DNA of 64,000 nucleotides, taken from Symbiodinium natans. Lineage: Eukaryota > Sar > Dinophyceae > Suessiales > Symbiodiniaceae. Of the stretch, positions 1 to 10,614 are shown piece after piece; the stretch's first letter is position 1; each line of letters begins with the position of its first letter. The notes beneath the pieces are model-generated. The model was not told the DNA's origin. It saw nothing but the letters and a program-made list of their open reading frames with translations, and searched no databases. The DNA lies in NCBI GenBank assembly GCA_905221605.1, contig CAJNDS010002367.1, forward strand, positions 361,501 through 425,500, read 5' to 3'. A program made the position numbers and the translations under genes.

Positions 1-456
1 GGGTTTAGGGTTTAGGGTTTGAAATCTGCAGTCTAGTAGGAAAGACATTGAACTGAGAAGGCACAGGTCCATCTGCAAAGAAGCTGTGACCCAAGTGCCC
101 AACGCTGTTCAGGAAAGAGCCGACCAGAGCTTAGTCGTGGACTTAGTTTGCCTTGGTTTGTTAGTGTTGGGTTTAGGGTTTAGGGTTTAAGGTTTAGGGT
201 TCAGGGTTCAGGGTTCAGGGTTTAGGGTTCCGGGGCTGCTGTGGCCGGGCCGGCTGCTAGCTGGGATTTCAGGGTTGCTTGCTTGTGCCTTCAGGTTCGG
301 AACTAGGCCTCATCTCTATAGAATGCTCGCTCATGACAGAGCAGTGTGCATGGCCTCCTCGGCGACTGCCACCTCGCGACATCTCACAGCCCACGCTCCA
401 CGCCGTGTCACGACAACACAGTCCGGCGTACAGTATAATCGCTCTCGTCGCCGGCC

Positions 457-1836
457 ATGTTCTCACCCTTGCGAACCCTCAACCACCACTTGCATGGCCG
501 TGAGTTTACAAATAACTCCAAGGTCGTGTACAATGCAGCCATCAGCTGCTGTGACCGGGGCGAGCAGTGGGAGCATGCCTTGGCGGTGCTCACACGCCTG
601 GGCTTGCGGATGAAACCCGACATCATCAGCCTCTCATCCCTTGAAGTGGTCGGAGTGCTCCAGTTTTCTCAGAAACAACCTCCCAACCTGGTCCCATACT
701 CAATGCCGGGTTGCTACTATATACCATCATACCAAGGGCTCGGGTTGTAGCACGTGACCTCAGGTTACAGCGCGGCCATGACTGCCTGCGTGCGGTGCGA
801 AGTTTGGCAGCATGCCCTTGCTTTGCTGGGTGAGCTGGGGCAGCAGAGGCTGCAGGCGGACCTGATCGTGCAGAACACAGCCATCAGTGCGTGTGAGAAA
901 GGCGGGCAGTGGCAACAGGCCTTGGCGTTGTTTCAAAATATGTGGCATGAAGGCTTGCAGGCAGACCTGGTGTCGTATAGCGCGGTGGTCAGCGCTTGCG
1001 AGAAGGGCCAGCAATGGCAGCTCGCCCTTCATCTGCTAGACGACGTTCGCTTCCAAGATCTACCTGTTGACATCATCATCTACAGTGCGGCGATCAGTGC
1101 TTGTGGTAGTGGTGAGCAATGGCAATGGGCCCTGTCACTGTTCATGGGGTTGCCACGGCAGCAACTGGCCGCGAACAGAATAGCATACAATGCTGCGATC
1201 AGCGCATGTGAGAAGAGCGCCCAGTGGCAGTTTGCCCTACTCTTGCTGGCAGACTTGCTTGGTAAAAAGCTGCGATGCGAACTGCAGGACTTTAACTCAG
1301 CCATCAGTGCGTGCGAGAAAGGCCTGCAATGGCAGCACGCGCTGTCTTTGCTATCTGGCTTGCGACGTCGCAGTTTCAGCCCGAATGAGGTGACGTACAG
1401 TGCTGCCATCAGTTCCTGCGAAAAGTGTGAAGAGTGGGAATGGGCCTTGCTGTTGTTGGCGGGGATGTTCAGGACGAAGCTGCAACCTAACAGAATAACC
1501 TACAGTGCTGCAGTGAGTGCCTGCGAAAAGGGCCGCCAATGGCGGTTTGCACTGTTCCTATTCCACCAGCTACTGGCGAGCAGTCTGGGCGCAGATGAGA
1601 TTGCATATCATGCGGCAATCAGCGCCTGTGAGAAGGGAGGTCGCTGGCAGCATGCGATCTTCCTCTTGTCCGAGCTTGGCACCGGAACGCTGGAGGTGGA
1701 CGTGATCGCACAGTCCACAGCTCTGCGGGCCTGCGAGGTGGTGGATAGGATTACGCAAATCCAGGCGCTGCTCTTGGAAATGCAGACGGCAAGCTTCCAA
1801 GGCCTTGTGGGAGTTGGGAACGGAGGCATGGCCTGA
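457..1836 (+). CDS. Pentatricopeptide-repeat (PPR) protein, two exons
   Basis: PPR proteins bind single-stranded RNA, usually in plastids or mitochondria, one repeat per base. Eleven repeats are visible at a 35-residue spacing, each with a core such as YSAAISACEKGxQWQxAL. Joining 457-628 to 764-1836 restores the repeat that is broken between the exons (MKPDIIS + YSAAM) and gives about 414 residues. The repeats look like P-class; I see no E, DYW or SMR domain. The ATG at 457 is the first in an open frame that follows a TAA at 436. The true start could lie further upstream, because an AG|G acceptor also sits just before the first repeat, and I cannot see a convincing targeting peptide. The gene ends at TGA 1834-1836 and lies 417 bp upstream of the CDC6-like gene on the same strand. 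Family assignment is firm; the RNA target and the organelle are unknown. Confidence 0.88.
629..763 (+). other. GC-AG intron of the PPR gene
   Basis: This 135 bp intron was inferred from repeat continuity. The exon ends ...GACATCATCA, the intron starts GCCTCTC and ends ACCTCAG, and the next exon starts GTTACAGC. The joined codons read D-I-I-S-Y-S-A-A-M, which is the expected PPR pattern. The donor is GC and the acceptor is AG|G. Unlike several introns in the window it has no obvious flanking direct repeat. Confidence 0.75.
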
Positions 1837-2253
1837 ATGCCAAGTGCCAATCTCTCTCCAGAACTAAAGAGGTCATGGTGACCCGCAGCGCTGCTTCGAC
1901 ATAGGATGCACGCTGACCATTGAACATCATTGAATTGCATGTGATGGACTACACCTGGTGCTGCTTGCGTTCCGTCGTGCTGCAACTTGCTTGCGTGGAA
2001 TCCGATCGTGTCATGATTCTTGGCTCAGGGGAACAAAGTAGGGTGCAAGACGACCAGCAAGTTAAGTCAAGCTGGCAAGTTGCAACAGCTCATGTCAAAC
2101 ACACTGAAGGACGATCATGTGCGTGCAGTATGCATCGGGGCACAGCGCATGAGCCACGGCTTTTACAGATCCCGACCATAGCCCCAAGTGAAACACAGCC
2201 TCTTGATCTCCCTGCCAGTTACTATAGTTTGTTTTTTTCTCTCGGTGCGCGGG
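1837..2253. other. Intergenic spacer between the PPR and CDC6-like genes
   Basis: There is no convincing coding exon here. Reading from 2188 would add 22 hydrophobic residues to the CDC6-like protein, but they look like 5' untranslated sequence. A T-rich run (2228-2240) just before the ATG at 2254 could be a trans-splicing pyrimidine tract, but this is only suggestive. Confidence 0.5.
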
Positions 2254-3690
2254 ATGGCGGCGTGCGACCTTGCTACGCCGAAGCGCCGAGCCGCCAAGCG
2301 ACCGGCTGAGCAGCTGACACCTGAAAAGACGACGAGACAGAGGCTTCAGCAGAGCGAGGGAATCTCCGAGCCGAAGTCACCGAAGTCCTTGCAGGCGGCA
2401 CCCACGAGCCTCACGCCTGCGGAGATGATGCTGGGGGAGGCCCTAGATGAAGCCTACCCACTGGTCTCACGCGAGCATGAATGTGGCGTACTGGACCAGT
2501 TCCTGGAAGCCAGCCTGAAAACGAGGGCGGGCAAATGCCTCTACTTGAGCGGAGGGCCCGGAACCGGGAAGACCTCTGTGGCTCGGGGTGCAGCCAAGGC
2601 ATGGCGCAAAGATCATGCAGACACCCGAGTTCTGGAGATCAACTGTATGGACAACCTGAGGCCATGCTCAGTTCCGGGCTTTCTGCTGAAAGTGACCCAG
2701 GCCTGCAGCCAGGTGACAGGGCTCAAAGGCCCGGCATTGAGCTCAAAGAGCCCCCTGTCCAGTCTGGTGGCCTCAGCTGTGTCGAGCTTGCGCAGCCTTG
2801 GGAGCTCTGTCATCCTGATCGTTGATGAGGTGGACCAGCTCGTGCAGAAATGGAACGCAGGCGACAAGTCGCTGGAGATTCTCTGTGGCCTCCCAAAGCA
2901 GTCTGGAGCCCCTGCCTTGGCCATTGTCATGATTGCCAATCACGTGGATTTGATGGTCCAAGCCTGTGGCCCCAGATGGAAGAGCGTCTGCTCCTCCCTT
3001 CTCTTTGAGCGCTACTCCTTGCAGCAGCTCAAGACGATCGTGCAAAGCCGGTTTGCAGGATCAAGAGACGGGGAGCTGGCCGAAAAGGCGCTTGGAGGTC
3101 GCGTTAAGCTGGAGCTTCGTATTCGGCGAATAGCAAATGCTGGCGACTGCCGACACATCGTTCGGCTTTGTGAGGAGGGGCTCGCATCAGCCATCGAGCT
3201 CAGGCAAGCAGAAGACCGTGCACCAACCGATGTAGGAGAAGCAGGCACAACAGCCAGCCAAGGCAGCACGCCACCCACGACATGCAAAGTACTGGGGACC
3301 CAAACGAGTATAGATCCCTTGGACTCACTCAAGAGTCTCCCTCTGCAGCAGCAGATTCTACTTTGCATCTTGTCCCGAAGGGATGAGCCGATGTCCACCT
3401 CCGACATCTTCCAGAAGTACCTTAGCTGTATGTCTGAGCTGAAGCAGCCCCCAGCTTCCAAGCCCCAAGTCATCTCGGCGCTCTCCTGCCTCGAGGCGCG
3501 TGGGGTCCTAGGCCTGCAGAAGCCACGCAGAGGCAAGGGCGGAAAGGGCAAGGGGCGGGGCAAGGGGAAGACCGAGGAGCAGGTGGTGGTGCTGGAAGTC
3601 CGCCGTGAAACGCTGAACGAGGCGCTTCAGGAGTCGGCCCGGGTCCTTTTGGGACTGCGCTGCTTGGAGCTGGAGAGGGCTCCGAAGTGA
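2254..3690 (+). CDS. CDC6: CDC6-like replication licensing AAA+ ATPase
   Basis: CDC6 works with ORC to load the MCM helicase on origins in G1. The single open frame gives 478 residues from the ATG at 2254, close to the usual length. The N-terminus is basic and carries CDK-type sites (TPKR, TPEK, SPK). The AAA+ core has Walker A GPGTGKT at about residues 101-107, Walker B IVDEVD at about 189-194, a sensor-1 Asn in MIANHVD (about 229) and a sensor-2 Arg in NAGDCR (about 300). The C-terminal winged helix begins LPLQQQILLCIL (about 362) and includes SCLEARGVLGLQ, which matches CDC6 better than ORC1. No BAH domain is present. A Gly/Lys/Arg insert at about 424-439 inside the winged-helix region is unusual. 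The gene has no introns, unlike the carboxypeptidase and armadillo genes in the window, which may mean an mRNA-derived copy (inference). The earlier ATG at 2188 would add a hydrophobic leader unlike a nuclear protein. Confidence 0.9.
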   Translation: MAACDLATPKRRAAKRPAEQLTPEKTTRQRLQQSEGISEPKSPKSLQAAPTSLTPAEMMLGEALDEAYPLVSREHECGVLDQFLEASLKTRAGKCLYLSGGPGTGKTSVARGAAKAWRKDHADTRVLEINCMDNLRPCSVPGFLLKVTQACSQVTGLKGPALSSKSPLSSLVASAVSSLRSLGSSVILIVDEVDQLVQKWNAGDKSLEILCGLPKQSGAPALAIVMIANHVDLMVQACGPRWKSVCSSLLFERYSLQQLKTIVQSRFAGSRDGELAEKALGGRVKLELRIRRIANAGDCRHIVRLCEEGLASAIELRQAEDRAPTDVGEAGTTASQGSTPPTTCKVLGTQTSIDPLDSLKSLPLQQQILLCILSRRDEPMSTSDIFQKYLSCMSELKQPPASKPQVISALSCLEARGVLGLQKPRRGKGGKGKGRGKGKTEEQVVVLEVRRETLNEALQESARVLLGLRCLELERAPK

Positions 3691-4310
3691 GGAGCTGGAG
3701 CTTTGCTTTTTTGGGGGGCCGACAGCAAGGAGCTGTCTGGATTGGGTGGGGGAGCCAATCGCGTGGAAAAGGTCGCGTTTCTGCCGTGGTACAGGTGCAA
3801 CATCAGGTGCAACATGACAGCAGACGCATGGAGATTGTAGCTCACCGAAACGCCTTGAAGAATAAAACCTCGAATTTGCGAAGGGTTGTCACACCTTTGC
3901 AGGCTTCTTGGGGGCCAGGATCTGAGATCTGAGCGGCAGAGTTGGAACACAGCTTGTATCTTCCAGAGATGCGTGACACGAGACAGTCACTGCAGCAGTC
4001 GCGAACTTCCTGCATGCAGCACACCGCCCTGAGGCAATCCCGACTCGGCCGCCGACGCAAATGAGACGCCGGAAGCTCGGAAGAGCCTCCCCAAAGCACC
4101 TTCGCAGACGCTAACATGCTTTACTGTGTAGTGCTTGGGGATAGTTTTTAGATTTCCCTTCTTTCCCTTTCAAGGGAACCTATTCATAAATAGTGCACTT
4201 TAATTCTTTAACATCGGTGTAGACTTTTACTGTTGCTGCTGCTGGATTCGAGCTGTCTCTGCACCTCCAAGGCCGCCCATGTGGCGGAGAGAAGAGTGGA
4301 TGTAGACCTG
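3691..4310. other. Intergenic spacer, no gene seen
   Basis: Only short overlapping open frames occur on both strands, and none shows family motifs. The segment becomes AT-rich around 4135-4230. Confidence 0.5.
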
Positions 4311-4450
4311 CATGGGGGGGGTTTCCGAAAATGGGGGTACCCTTTTGGGGAGGGGGGGGGGGGGGGGGGGGGGGTTCCCTTTAACAGGATTATATACTAT
4401 AGTCTACTGGGGTATATACAGGGTACCCCCCATTTTCGGAAATCCCCATG
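4311..4450. mobile_element. Inverted-repeat element, family A, copy 1
   Basis: The ends are inverted copies: GGTTTCCGAAAATGGGGGTACC on the left and GGTACCCCCCATTTTCGGAAATCC on the right. A CATG direct repeat flanks the element (4311-4314 and 4447-4450) and looks like a target-site duplication. The middle holds a run of about 24 G. It encodes no protein, so it would be a non-autonomous MITE-like element. Confidence 0.75.
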
Positions 4451-5150
4451 TCAGGGCAAGAAGTTTTCAACAGCTTTAGAGTGCCGAGCCCCCGGCGTGC
4501 GATTCCAAATCAAGGGGCCTGTACAGCTACCCCCTTTTAATGCGAAGTCGCGTCGGAGATGGCAATTGCTCAATGCAGCTTCTAGGCAATTGAATGGGGC
4601 TTAGTCAACCAGCTTCAATTCCCTCAACCCTAAACCCTAAATCCTAAATCCTAGGTTGTGGACATGCAGTTCAGCTATGCGGGCCCTAAACCCTAAACCC
4701 TAAACCCTGAATCCCAGCACTGCCTATACCTGACTGAGCACCCTTGAGATGGGCGTCCATCCCCGGACATGCCTCGCCAGCCCAGAAGCGCAGTTGGTCA
4801 CCGGATGCTAGCTGACTAGCTCTGGTCTGCAAGTTCATGCTAGTTCATCGAGGTCTGCATGCCTGAACCCTAAACCCTAAACCCTAAACCGGGGACTCTA
4901 GAACTACAGGCAACCGACTCAGCGAATTTGGATAGGGCTTTGGGGCTTTGAAGGAGTTTAGGGCTCAAGGAGCGCCTCTGCCCCACCCCTCTCGAAAAAA
5001 ATAGGTTTAGGGTTCTAGGGTTTAGGGTTTAGGGTTTAGGGTTTAGGGTAGGGGTTTAAGGAGAACACACAGCTGCATGAAGCTTCAGAAGGTGGACTTG
5101 CAGCAGTCAGAGGCTCCGTGGCAATCTGCTAATCATCTGCTCTTCGTCCC
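4451..5150. repeat. Intergenic DNA with scattered telomere-like islands
   Basis: CCCTAAA-type repeats occur at about 4627-4650, 4685-4710 and 4864-4890. The opposite orientation (TTTAGGG) occurs at about 5004-5050. The islands are short and degenerate, with unrelated sequence between them. No gene was recognised. Confidence 0.75.
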
Positions 5151-5282
5151 TACTTAGAGGTTCATGGTACTTTTTAACCAACTATAACTGTGCTGATAAC
5201 CCACTTACAAGCCCCTTAAGTGCCCTCATATGGTTATAAGTACAGTTTTGATTGGTTAAAAAGTACCATGAACCTCCAAGTA
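5151..5282. mobile_element. Inverted-repeat element, family C
   Basis: This is a 132 bp near-palindrome. The left arm TACTTAGAGGTTCATGGTAC continues into TTTTTAACCAA, and the right arm is its reverse complement with one mismatch, giving arms of about 31 bp. The centre is AT-rich and non-coding. It fits a MITE-like foldback element. A partial match to its end (CATGAACCTCCAAG) is seen near 26819. Confidence 0.7.
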
Positions 5283-6210
5283 GCAATGACAGGCTCCAAA
5301 TCGGAGCTGAACCCCCGAGAAATTGATTGCATCGCGGTGCTGCCTCCTTGCTGTTGGCACAGGCCAGGCTGGGACAATAGGACGCAACCTCCTCGCTTTA
5401 TCACACGCAGGGCGTGGAGCTGAATCCCAAAGGGTCCATGTACCTAAAAAGTATATACTTGAGCCTTAGAGGTACCATTAGGGTCCAAGTATATACTATA
5501 TCTGGGAATGTGAGTCGGTTTACAACCGCGTTTGGAGTTGGGCAGGGATTGGGGATGATTAGTTTGACTCCGTTTTAGACAGGCTCCCGCTAAGCAGCTA
5601 CGCTCCTCACATTCAAGTCAATCTAGATCCGTGGGGGACATCGTCCTTCTGTTTCGCTCCGTGGTGCGCATCGCTGTACAGACATCAGCTGCAGCTCGAG
5701 CAGCACACATGGGCATCTGGCCAACGTCAGGAGGTAAGAGGTTAACCGGGACAGGATGCATGCTACCCAATCATGCACAACAAGGCAGAGACAGTGAATC
5801 ACAGACTCACATTCCACTAGGGTCCGGCACTGTGCGTTCCCACCTTTGGGGTTGCGACATTTGTCATTTGAACAAGGCCGGGCGATCGCCTTGATGTAAG
5901 CTGCCTCGGATTTCTGTCTTTGCCAAAGCTTCGACGATCTAGCATGGGGGCAAATGAGGTCCGAGTGCCACTGTTGCCCCGATAACCTGTAATATTAATG
6001 GTATGAATAGTACGTACTTATAATATTCATAACATTAAACGTATTAATCATATTAATGATATTAATCTAAAAATTATGAAGAACATGAAGAATAAAAATA
6101 TTACACTGTAAACCCTAAATCCCCTGGCTGACGTTTGCTGGCCCAAGACACGCCTGGCATGCCTCAGTTCAAAAAATGCCGTCAGACTATGCTGACGATG
6201 CTGACCCCGA
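5283..6210. other. Intergenic DNA, AT-rich patch at 5990-6110
   Basis: No recognised gene. A TATATAC-containing repeat lies at 5440-5500. A strongly AT-rich patch of ATTAAT-type words lies at about 5990-6110. Confidence 0.5.
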
Positions 6211-6215
6211 TGATG

Positions 6216-6293
6216 GGTTTAGGGTTTAGAGTTTAGGGTTGTTAGGGTTTAGGGTTTAGGGTTTAGGGTTTAGAGTTTAGGGTTTAGGGTTTA
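6216..6293. repeat. Telomere-like TTTAGGG array
   Basis: About ten TTTAGGG units, with a few variants (TTTAGAG, TTGTTAGGG), run directly into the end of the family F element at 6294. Confidence 0.85.
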
Positions 6294-6378
6294 GGCCCTT
6301 GGGACATCTTATCTTTTCCCTTTATTGGGTTGAAGAGGATCCTATTCAGGAAGATTTTTCAGAGGGTTTTTAAGGGCC
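6294..6378. mobile_element. Introner-like element, family F, free copy
   Basis: The sequence starts GGCCCTTGGGACAT, contains TATTGGGTTGAAGAGGATC and ends AAGGGCC, so the termini are inverted. The same core words occur in the PUF intron (9738-9928) and at 59729-59807. Here it lies outside any recognised gene. Confidence 0.6.
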
Positions 6379-7322
6379 ATCCTGGTATCTGCTCACCTAC
6401 TTACTGGCTTTTGACATGACAGGGGCATGGGCACCTTCGCAGGCTTGCAGTTGGTTTAGGGTTCAGGGTTCAGGGTTTAGGGTTTTGGGTTTTGGGTTTT
6501 GGGTTTTTAGGGTTTAGGGTTTTTTGGGTTTTTTGGTTTTTTTGGGTTTAGGGCTTTGTTGAGTTGATGCGTTGACATTCTTGTCTGCAGGTCTTGTCTA
6601 CACGCGGGTCTGACCACGTGAGGAGTATCGCCTCCTCCACCAAGAGCGCTTAAGCCTTAAGCCTTAAGCAGCCGGTCACATCTGTGTGTATATCCATACA
6701 TACAAGCATATTATGATATGTATAATATAGTGTAAATAAATAAGACTATATATATATATATAGTCTTATATGTATATGTGCACACAATAGATTGACAAAA
6801 CATGTACAGAGCATGAATTGCCAATGGCGCTCCATCCAGTCCTCAGCCTTTCCATTGGAGTTGGGTCGCCTGGCGTGGATGGCGACGGCGACGGAGGCCG
6901 GCAGAGTGTCAAAAGTACAGAAAAATCGGAGATCTGGAACGGGCTGGGCGAGGGATCCAAAAAAGGGTTTAGGGTATCTGGCTAGTCCTCAAGCCCAGTT
7001 GATCCAGTTGCAAAACGGGTTTCGGGTTTAAGGTGTGGGAGTCTTGCGAGACATGTGGTCGCCTCTAAACCGCAAGGCTCAGCTGCTCCTTCGACAACGT
7101 GCGAGGTCGTCAAAGAAGAGCCGCGAACAGTCCTGGACACCTTGCTCGGCCCTTCGACTTATGTTCTGGGGTCTTTGATTGCGCGTCGCGCGTGCTTATG
7201 CGCGCGCGCGCATGAGGTTCGGATGTCGATGTCACTCCAGCCCTTGGGCCGCATTAAATGAGCTGCACCCGCAGTTTCATCACGCGAGCCACGCCCTGAA
7301 CTCCTCTAAGGTCTCTGGTCCT
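6379..7322. other. Intergenic DNA, no gene recognised
   Basis: It contains degenerate TTTTGGG/TTTAGGG runs at 6456-6555, a TATATA run near 6745-6765, and (GC)n at about 7195-7212. A short open frame at 7055-7261 has no recognisable domain. Confidence 0.45.
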
Positions 7323-7437
7323 AGGTAGGATAAGGGGGGCCCTTAAAGGGCACCCTGCTGAACCCTCTTCTGGCTCTCTTAAACAGGGACCTTATTCAGA
7401 GGGTCTATATCCGCAAGGGTCCCCCTAATCCTGTGAG
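7323..7437. mobile_element. Inverted-repeat element, family G, probably intronic
   Basis: The left end AGGATAAGGGGGGCCCTTA pairs with the reverse complement of the right end AGGGTCCCCCTAATCCTG. The right end runs into TGTGAG|GCC, an AG|G junction followed at once by a coding-looking block (7438-7555). The arrangement resembles the other element-derived introns here. Confidence 0.5.
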
Positions 7438-7555
7438 GCCCAGCCGGAGGAGGACTACACCGGGGTCATCTCCCTGACCATCTGCTCCATGAGCGATGGC
7501 ATTGCCAGCCTGGAAGTGTCGGGTGACACAGTCGGGCGCCCAGTCCCTTGCAATG
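7438..7555 (+). CDS. Possible isolated exon of an unknown gene
   Basis: From the AG|G junction at 7437/7438 the frame reads AQPEEDYTGVISLTIC, followed by SMSDGIASLEVSGD. The composition is natural and unlike the telomere-derived frames around it. I could not connect it to neighbouring exons and I recognise no family. It may be a relic or part of an unrecognised multi-exon gene. Confidence 0.3.
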
Positions 7556-7981
7556 GGGTTAGGGTTTCGGGTCTAGGGTTTGAATGGCATGTTTCGTCCC
7601 AGCCGAACTGCTGGGATGCCTTGAAGACAAGGCCATCGAAGACGTGAAAGGTCGTCCGCCCCTTAGTGGAATGTCACACATGCCAAAGATCCCACATGGT
7701 GTGAGCCCGCTTGCCATGGTGTGAGCCCGCTTGCTGCAGAACACGGTGCTCAATCGATGGTTGAATGACCAGGTGTTCTAGATGCAAAATTCTGAAGACG
7801 AAGCACTGCAAACCTCTAGGCTGAGTCACTTCCCACTTCGTCGCGCGCCACGGAGTTTGCTAGCCATGATATTCAAACATGCGGGGGTCAGCGGGGTAAG
7901 AATCAAAGCTGTGCCCGGACATTCCCTGAGCGCTATAAACCCGAAATCCTGAAAGTGCCTGATATGGGTTCTCCATGAGCC

Positions 7982-10614
7982 ATGAGCATCGAACTCGAGA
8001 TCGCGCCACTCCGTGACGGCGAGGGGGAGGTGGGTCGAACCACCACGCCCGAACCAACCGGTGCAAGGTACAGTTGGCAAAAGCGATCCCCAGGAACCAC
8101 CTCCTTGAGTCCTATCGGGTCTCCAGCCCCTAACAAGGAGGCCGAAAAGTTGTTGTCGGATAAGGACCGGCCGCATGCAAACAGCTTTACTTTCTGCGAC
8201 CCCTTCCGTGCAGAGGAGCGGCCGAACTCGGCCCCTGCTGAGCGTGCCTTGGGGATAGGTAGTGCGTGCTCAGCCAACGACTCTTTGGAAGAGGCTAGCA
8301 ATGAATCCTTTACGCGCAGGATGCCAACACAGGTGTCTAAGCCGCTGTCTCCTGAACAGGCAACATTTCATCCGCAGCCACGGAGGCACTGGGTGACGGC
8401 ACTGTTGGAGTCAGAAGCTTCTCCGAATTTGCAGAGTCCAGGGGCAGCGAAGGCATCGCGCGCCACCCGGCCGAAGTCTCTTAGTTGGGATGAGCCAGGG
8501 GCCCAAGCCCTAACGCCAGTGGCAGATCTGGGAGCAGTGGCGACACCAGCTCTGATGGAGGATTCTACGTATTCTACTCCCTCTCCAGAACATGAACTTG
8601 CCACTGCAAGGTTGACTGGGGAAAAGGAGCTGGATTCGCCAAATCCTGCCATGGCCCACCGGAGTATCCAGAACACTCCTGAGCCGACCCACTATCACTA
8701 TGGCAGCTTCCTGGGATCTGCCGGTGCCCCGATTTCAACGCCATCGCCTTGTGCAATGTCGGCTTTGAACAATCAGCACTTCTTGGCCTTGCCTCGATTC
8801 CCGGACAGTGGTTTGCCGCTGCCCGGGGCCGCCCTTGCTGACGGATCGCTCGGGCCGGTGTTGCCTCCACCCTTGCCGACAGGCTCAGGACCCGCCAGTG
8901 AGATCGGCATGGGCTTCGGCGGAGCATTCCGCCCAGGGGCAGAGCCGGCTGATGGTGACCGGCCGCACCCTGTCGAGGCAAAGCCAATGGCACCGGCAGA
9001 GCTTCCGACCTTTTGGGGACTGAGAGCTCAGGATCAGATGGTACATCAGATGGCCGCCGCCGCCGCCGGATACCAGGCCTATCAATGGGGCGCGGCAGCT
9101 GCAGCAGCTGCCTTGGGAGGCCTGCAAGGTGCTGGTTGGCGGCTACCAGGATGTCATGGTTGTATGGATGTAGGCCAGGTGCAATCGCAGCAAATGGGAC
9201 AGGCCAAGATGAGTGGTCCGGTGCCCGTGCTTACCAAGGAAAGCGGGCCAGTCCTGGCTCCAGGGCCTGTTTCTCCTGCCTGTCCGGCTCAGAGGACACA
9301 GAACATGTGTCCCAACAGCAAGTCGGAAGAGTGGCACGGCTCAACCGAACCCCGCAAAGGGCGGGTTTGCAGCGAGGGAGGCAAAGGTCGCCCTGCCAAC
9401 GCGCTGCAGCGCGGCAAGTTTGACCCAGCAGCACTTCCCGCTGAAGCAGCAGAATTGCTGGGCCAGGTTGGTCAGTTGTCGAGAAGTCAAGCGGGAAGCA
9501 AGTACCTGCAGCGGCAACTGCAGAAAGGACCAGGGGCGATCTCGGACGTCATCCTCGCAGAAGTCGAGGATGAGATTGCTGGCATGATGTGCGATTCCTA
9601 CGGAAACTATCTTTGCAGTGCGGCATTTCAGGCATGCTCTCCCGGGCAGAGGAAGCGGATCCTCGAGAAGCTCTCGCCACAAGTTCCTGGCATTGCTTGT
9701 GACAAGCGCGGGACGCATGCGTTGCAGGCACTCATTGGCTTCTAGGTAGGCCCTTGGGACATGTTTCGCTTTTCCTTATTGGGTTTAAGAGGATCATAAT
9801 TAGGAATCTGTTCCAGAGGGGTTTAAGTTTAAGGTCCCTTATTGGGTTTAAGAGGATCATTCCCTGGGAATATTTTTCAGTGGGGTTTAGCCCTAAACCC
9901 TAAACCCTTAAGTTTAAGGGCATCCGAGGCTTACTACAGCTGGAAGAAGAGCAGCAGCAGCTCATGAATGCCATGAAGAGCCGGGTCATCGAGCTGAGTA
10001 TGGACTCAAATGGCACTCATGTGGTCCAAAGGCTGCTCTGCTGCTTTTTTCCTTCAGTCATTGATTGGATCTATATTACCGTTCATGACCGAATGATCGA
10101 AGTGGCGCATCACCCCTATGGGCTTTGCGTCCTCAAGAAATGCATCTCGCAGGCAAAAGCACCTGGAAGGCACCAGGACATGCTTCTAAAGCAGCTTGCC
10201 CAGAATGCCCTGGAATTAGTTCAGAGTCCGTACGGCAACTACGCCATCCAGCATGCGTTGGAGGAGTGGGGGGGGAACCGCTGCCAACCAATTCTTCGCA
10301 AACTGGAGGGTCGGATGATGCAGCTGAGCATCCAAAAGTTCTCCTCCAACGTGGTCGAGAAGCTCTTGTGCTCAGCACCTACAGACTTTCGTGACCGCTT
10401 CATTGCAGAGCTCGTCCAAAACGAGATGTCAGTCTTGGTCAATAGCAACTATGGACACTTCGTGGCTCGGCGAGCTTTGCAAATGGCGACTCCCGAGCAA
10501 AGTCGCCTGCTCCGTGAGGCAATCAAAGCCAACCTATCGATGTTGCCGAACCGTCGGCTGAGAGTGAAACTTAGGGCCTACTTGAAATCATTTTTCAAAT
10601 TTTTGAGTACTTAA
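7982..10614 (+). CDS. Pumilio (PUF) family RNA-binding protein, two exons
   Basis: PUF proteins bind 3' UTRs and repress or localise mRNAs in the cytoplasm. Joining 7982-9737 to 9929-10614 gives 813 residues. The first ~480 residues are low-complexity (Pro, Ala, Ser, Gly, Gln), as is common before PUF domains. Eight repeats follow, with cores GSKYLQRQL, YGNYLCSAA, RGTHALQAL, NGTHVVQRL, YGLCVLKKC, YGNYAIQHA, SSNVVEKLL and YGHFVARRA. The intron falls between repeats 3 and 4, and splicing restores ALIGLLQLEEEQ. Repeats 6 (N-Y-Q) and 7 (S-N-E) keep the classical base-reading residues for U and G. Repeats 2, 5 and 8 do not, so the RNA target probably differs from UGUA (inference). The ATG at 7982 is the first in frame; an extra 5' exon cannot be excluded. 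Confidence 0.88.
9738..9928 (+). mobile_element. GC-AG intron of the PUF gene, formed by a family F element
   Basis: The intron starts GCTTCTAGGTAGGCCC and ends ATCCGAG. GGCTT is present at both junctions (9737-9741 and 9928-9932), as expected for a target-site duplication. Removing one copy restores the reading frame. The body contains two tandem copies of the family F core (TATTGGGTTTAAGAGGATCAT) and a short CCCTAAA island. The donor GC comes from the duplicated target itself. The alternative GT at 9746 would leave a TAG in frame. Confidence 0.75.

Noticed and set aside
1-230. Telomere repeats at the left edge as a chromosome end
   Set aside because: Only a few units are present, mixed with unique sequence, and similar islands occur throughout, so there is no sign of a terminus.
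2028-2048. Possible relic dinoflagellate spliced leader (ATTCTTGGCTCAGG) upstream of CDC6
   Set aside because: It resembles the 3' part of the leader but with an insertion and a mismatch, and lies over 200 bp from the ATG; too weak to call. A GGCTCAAG at about 15923 before the coiled-coil gene is likewise too short.
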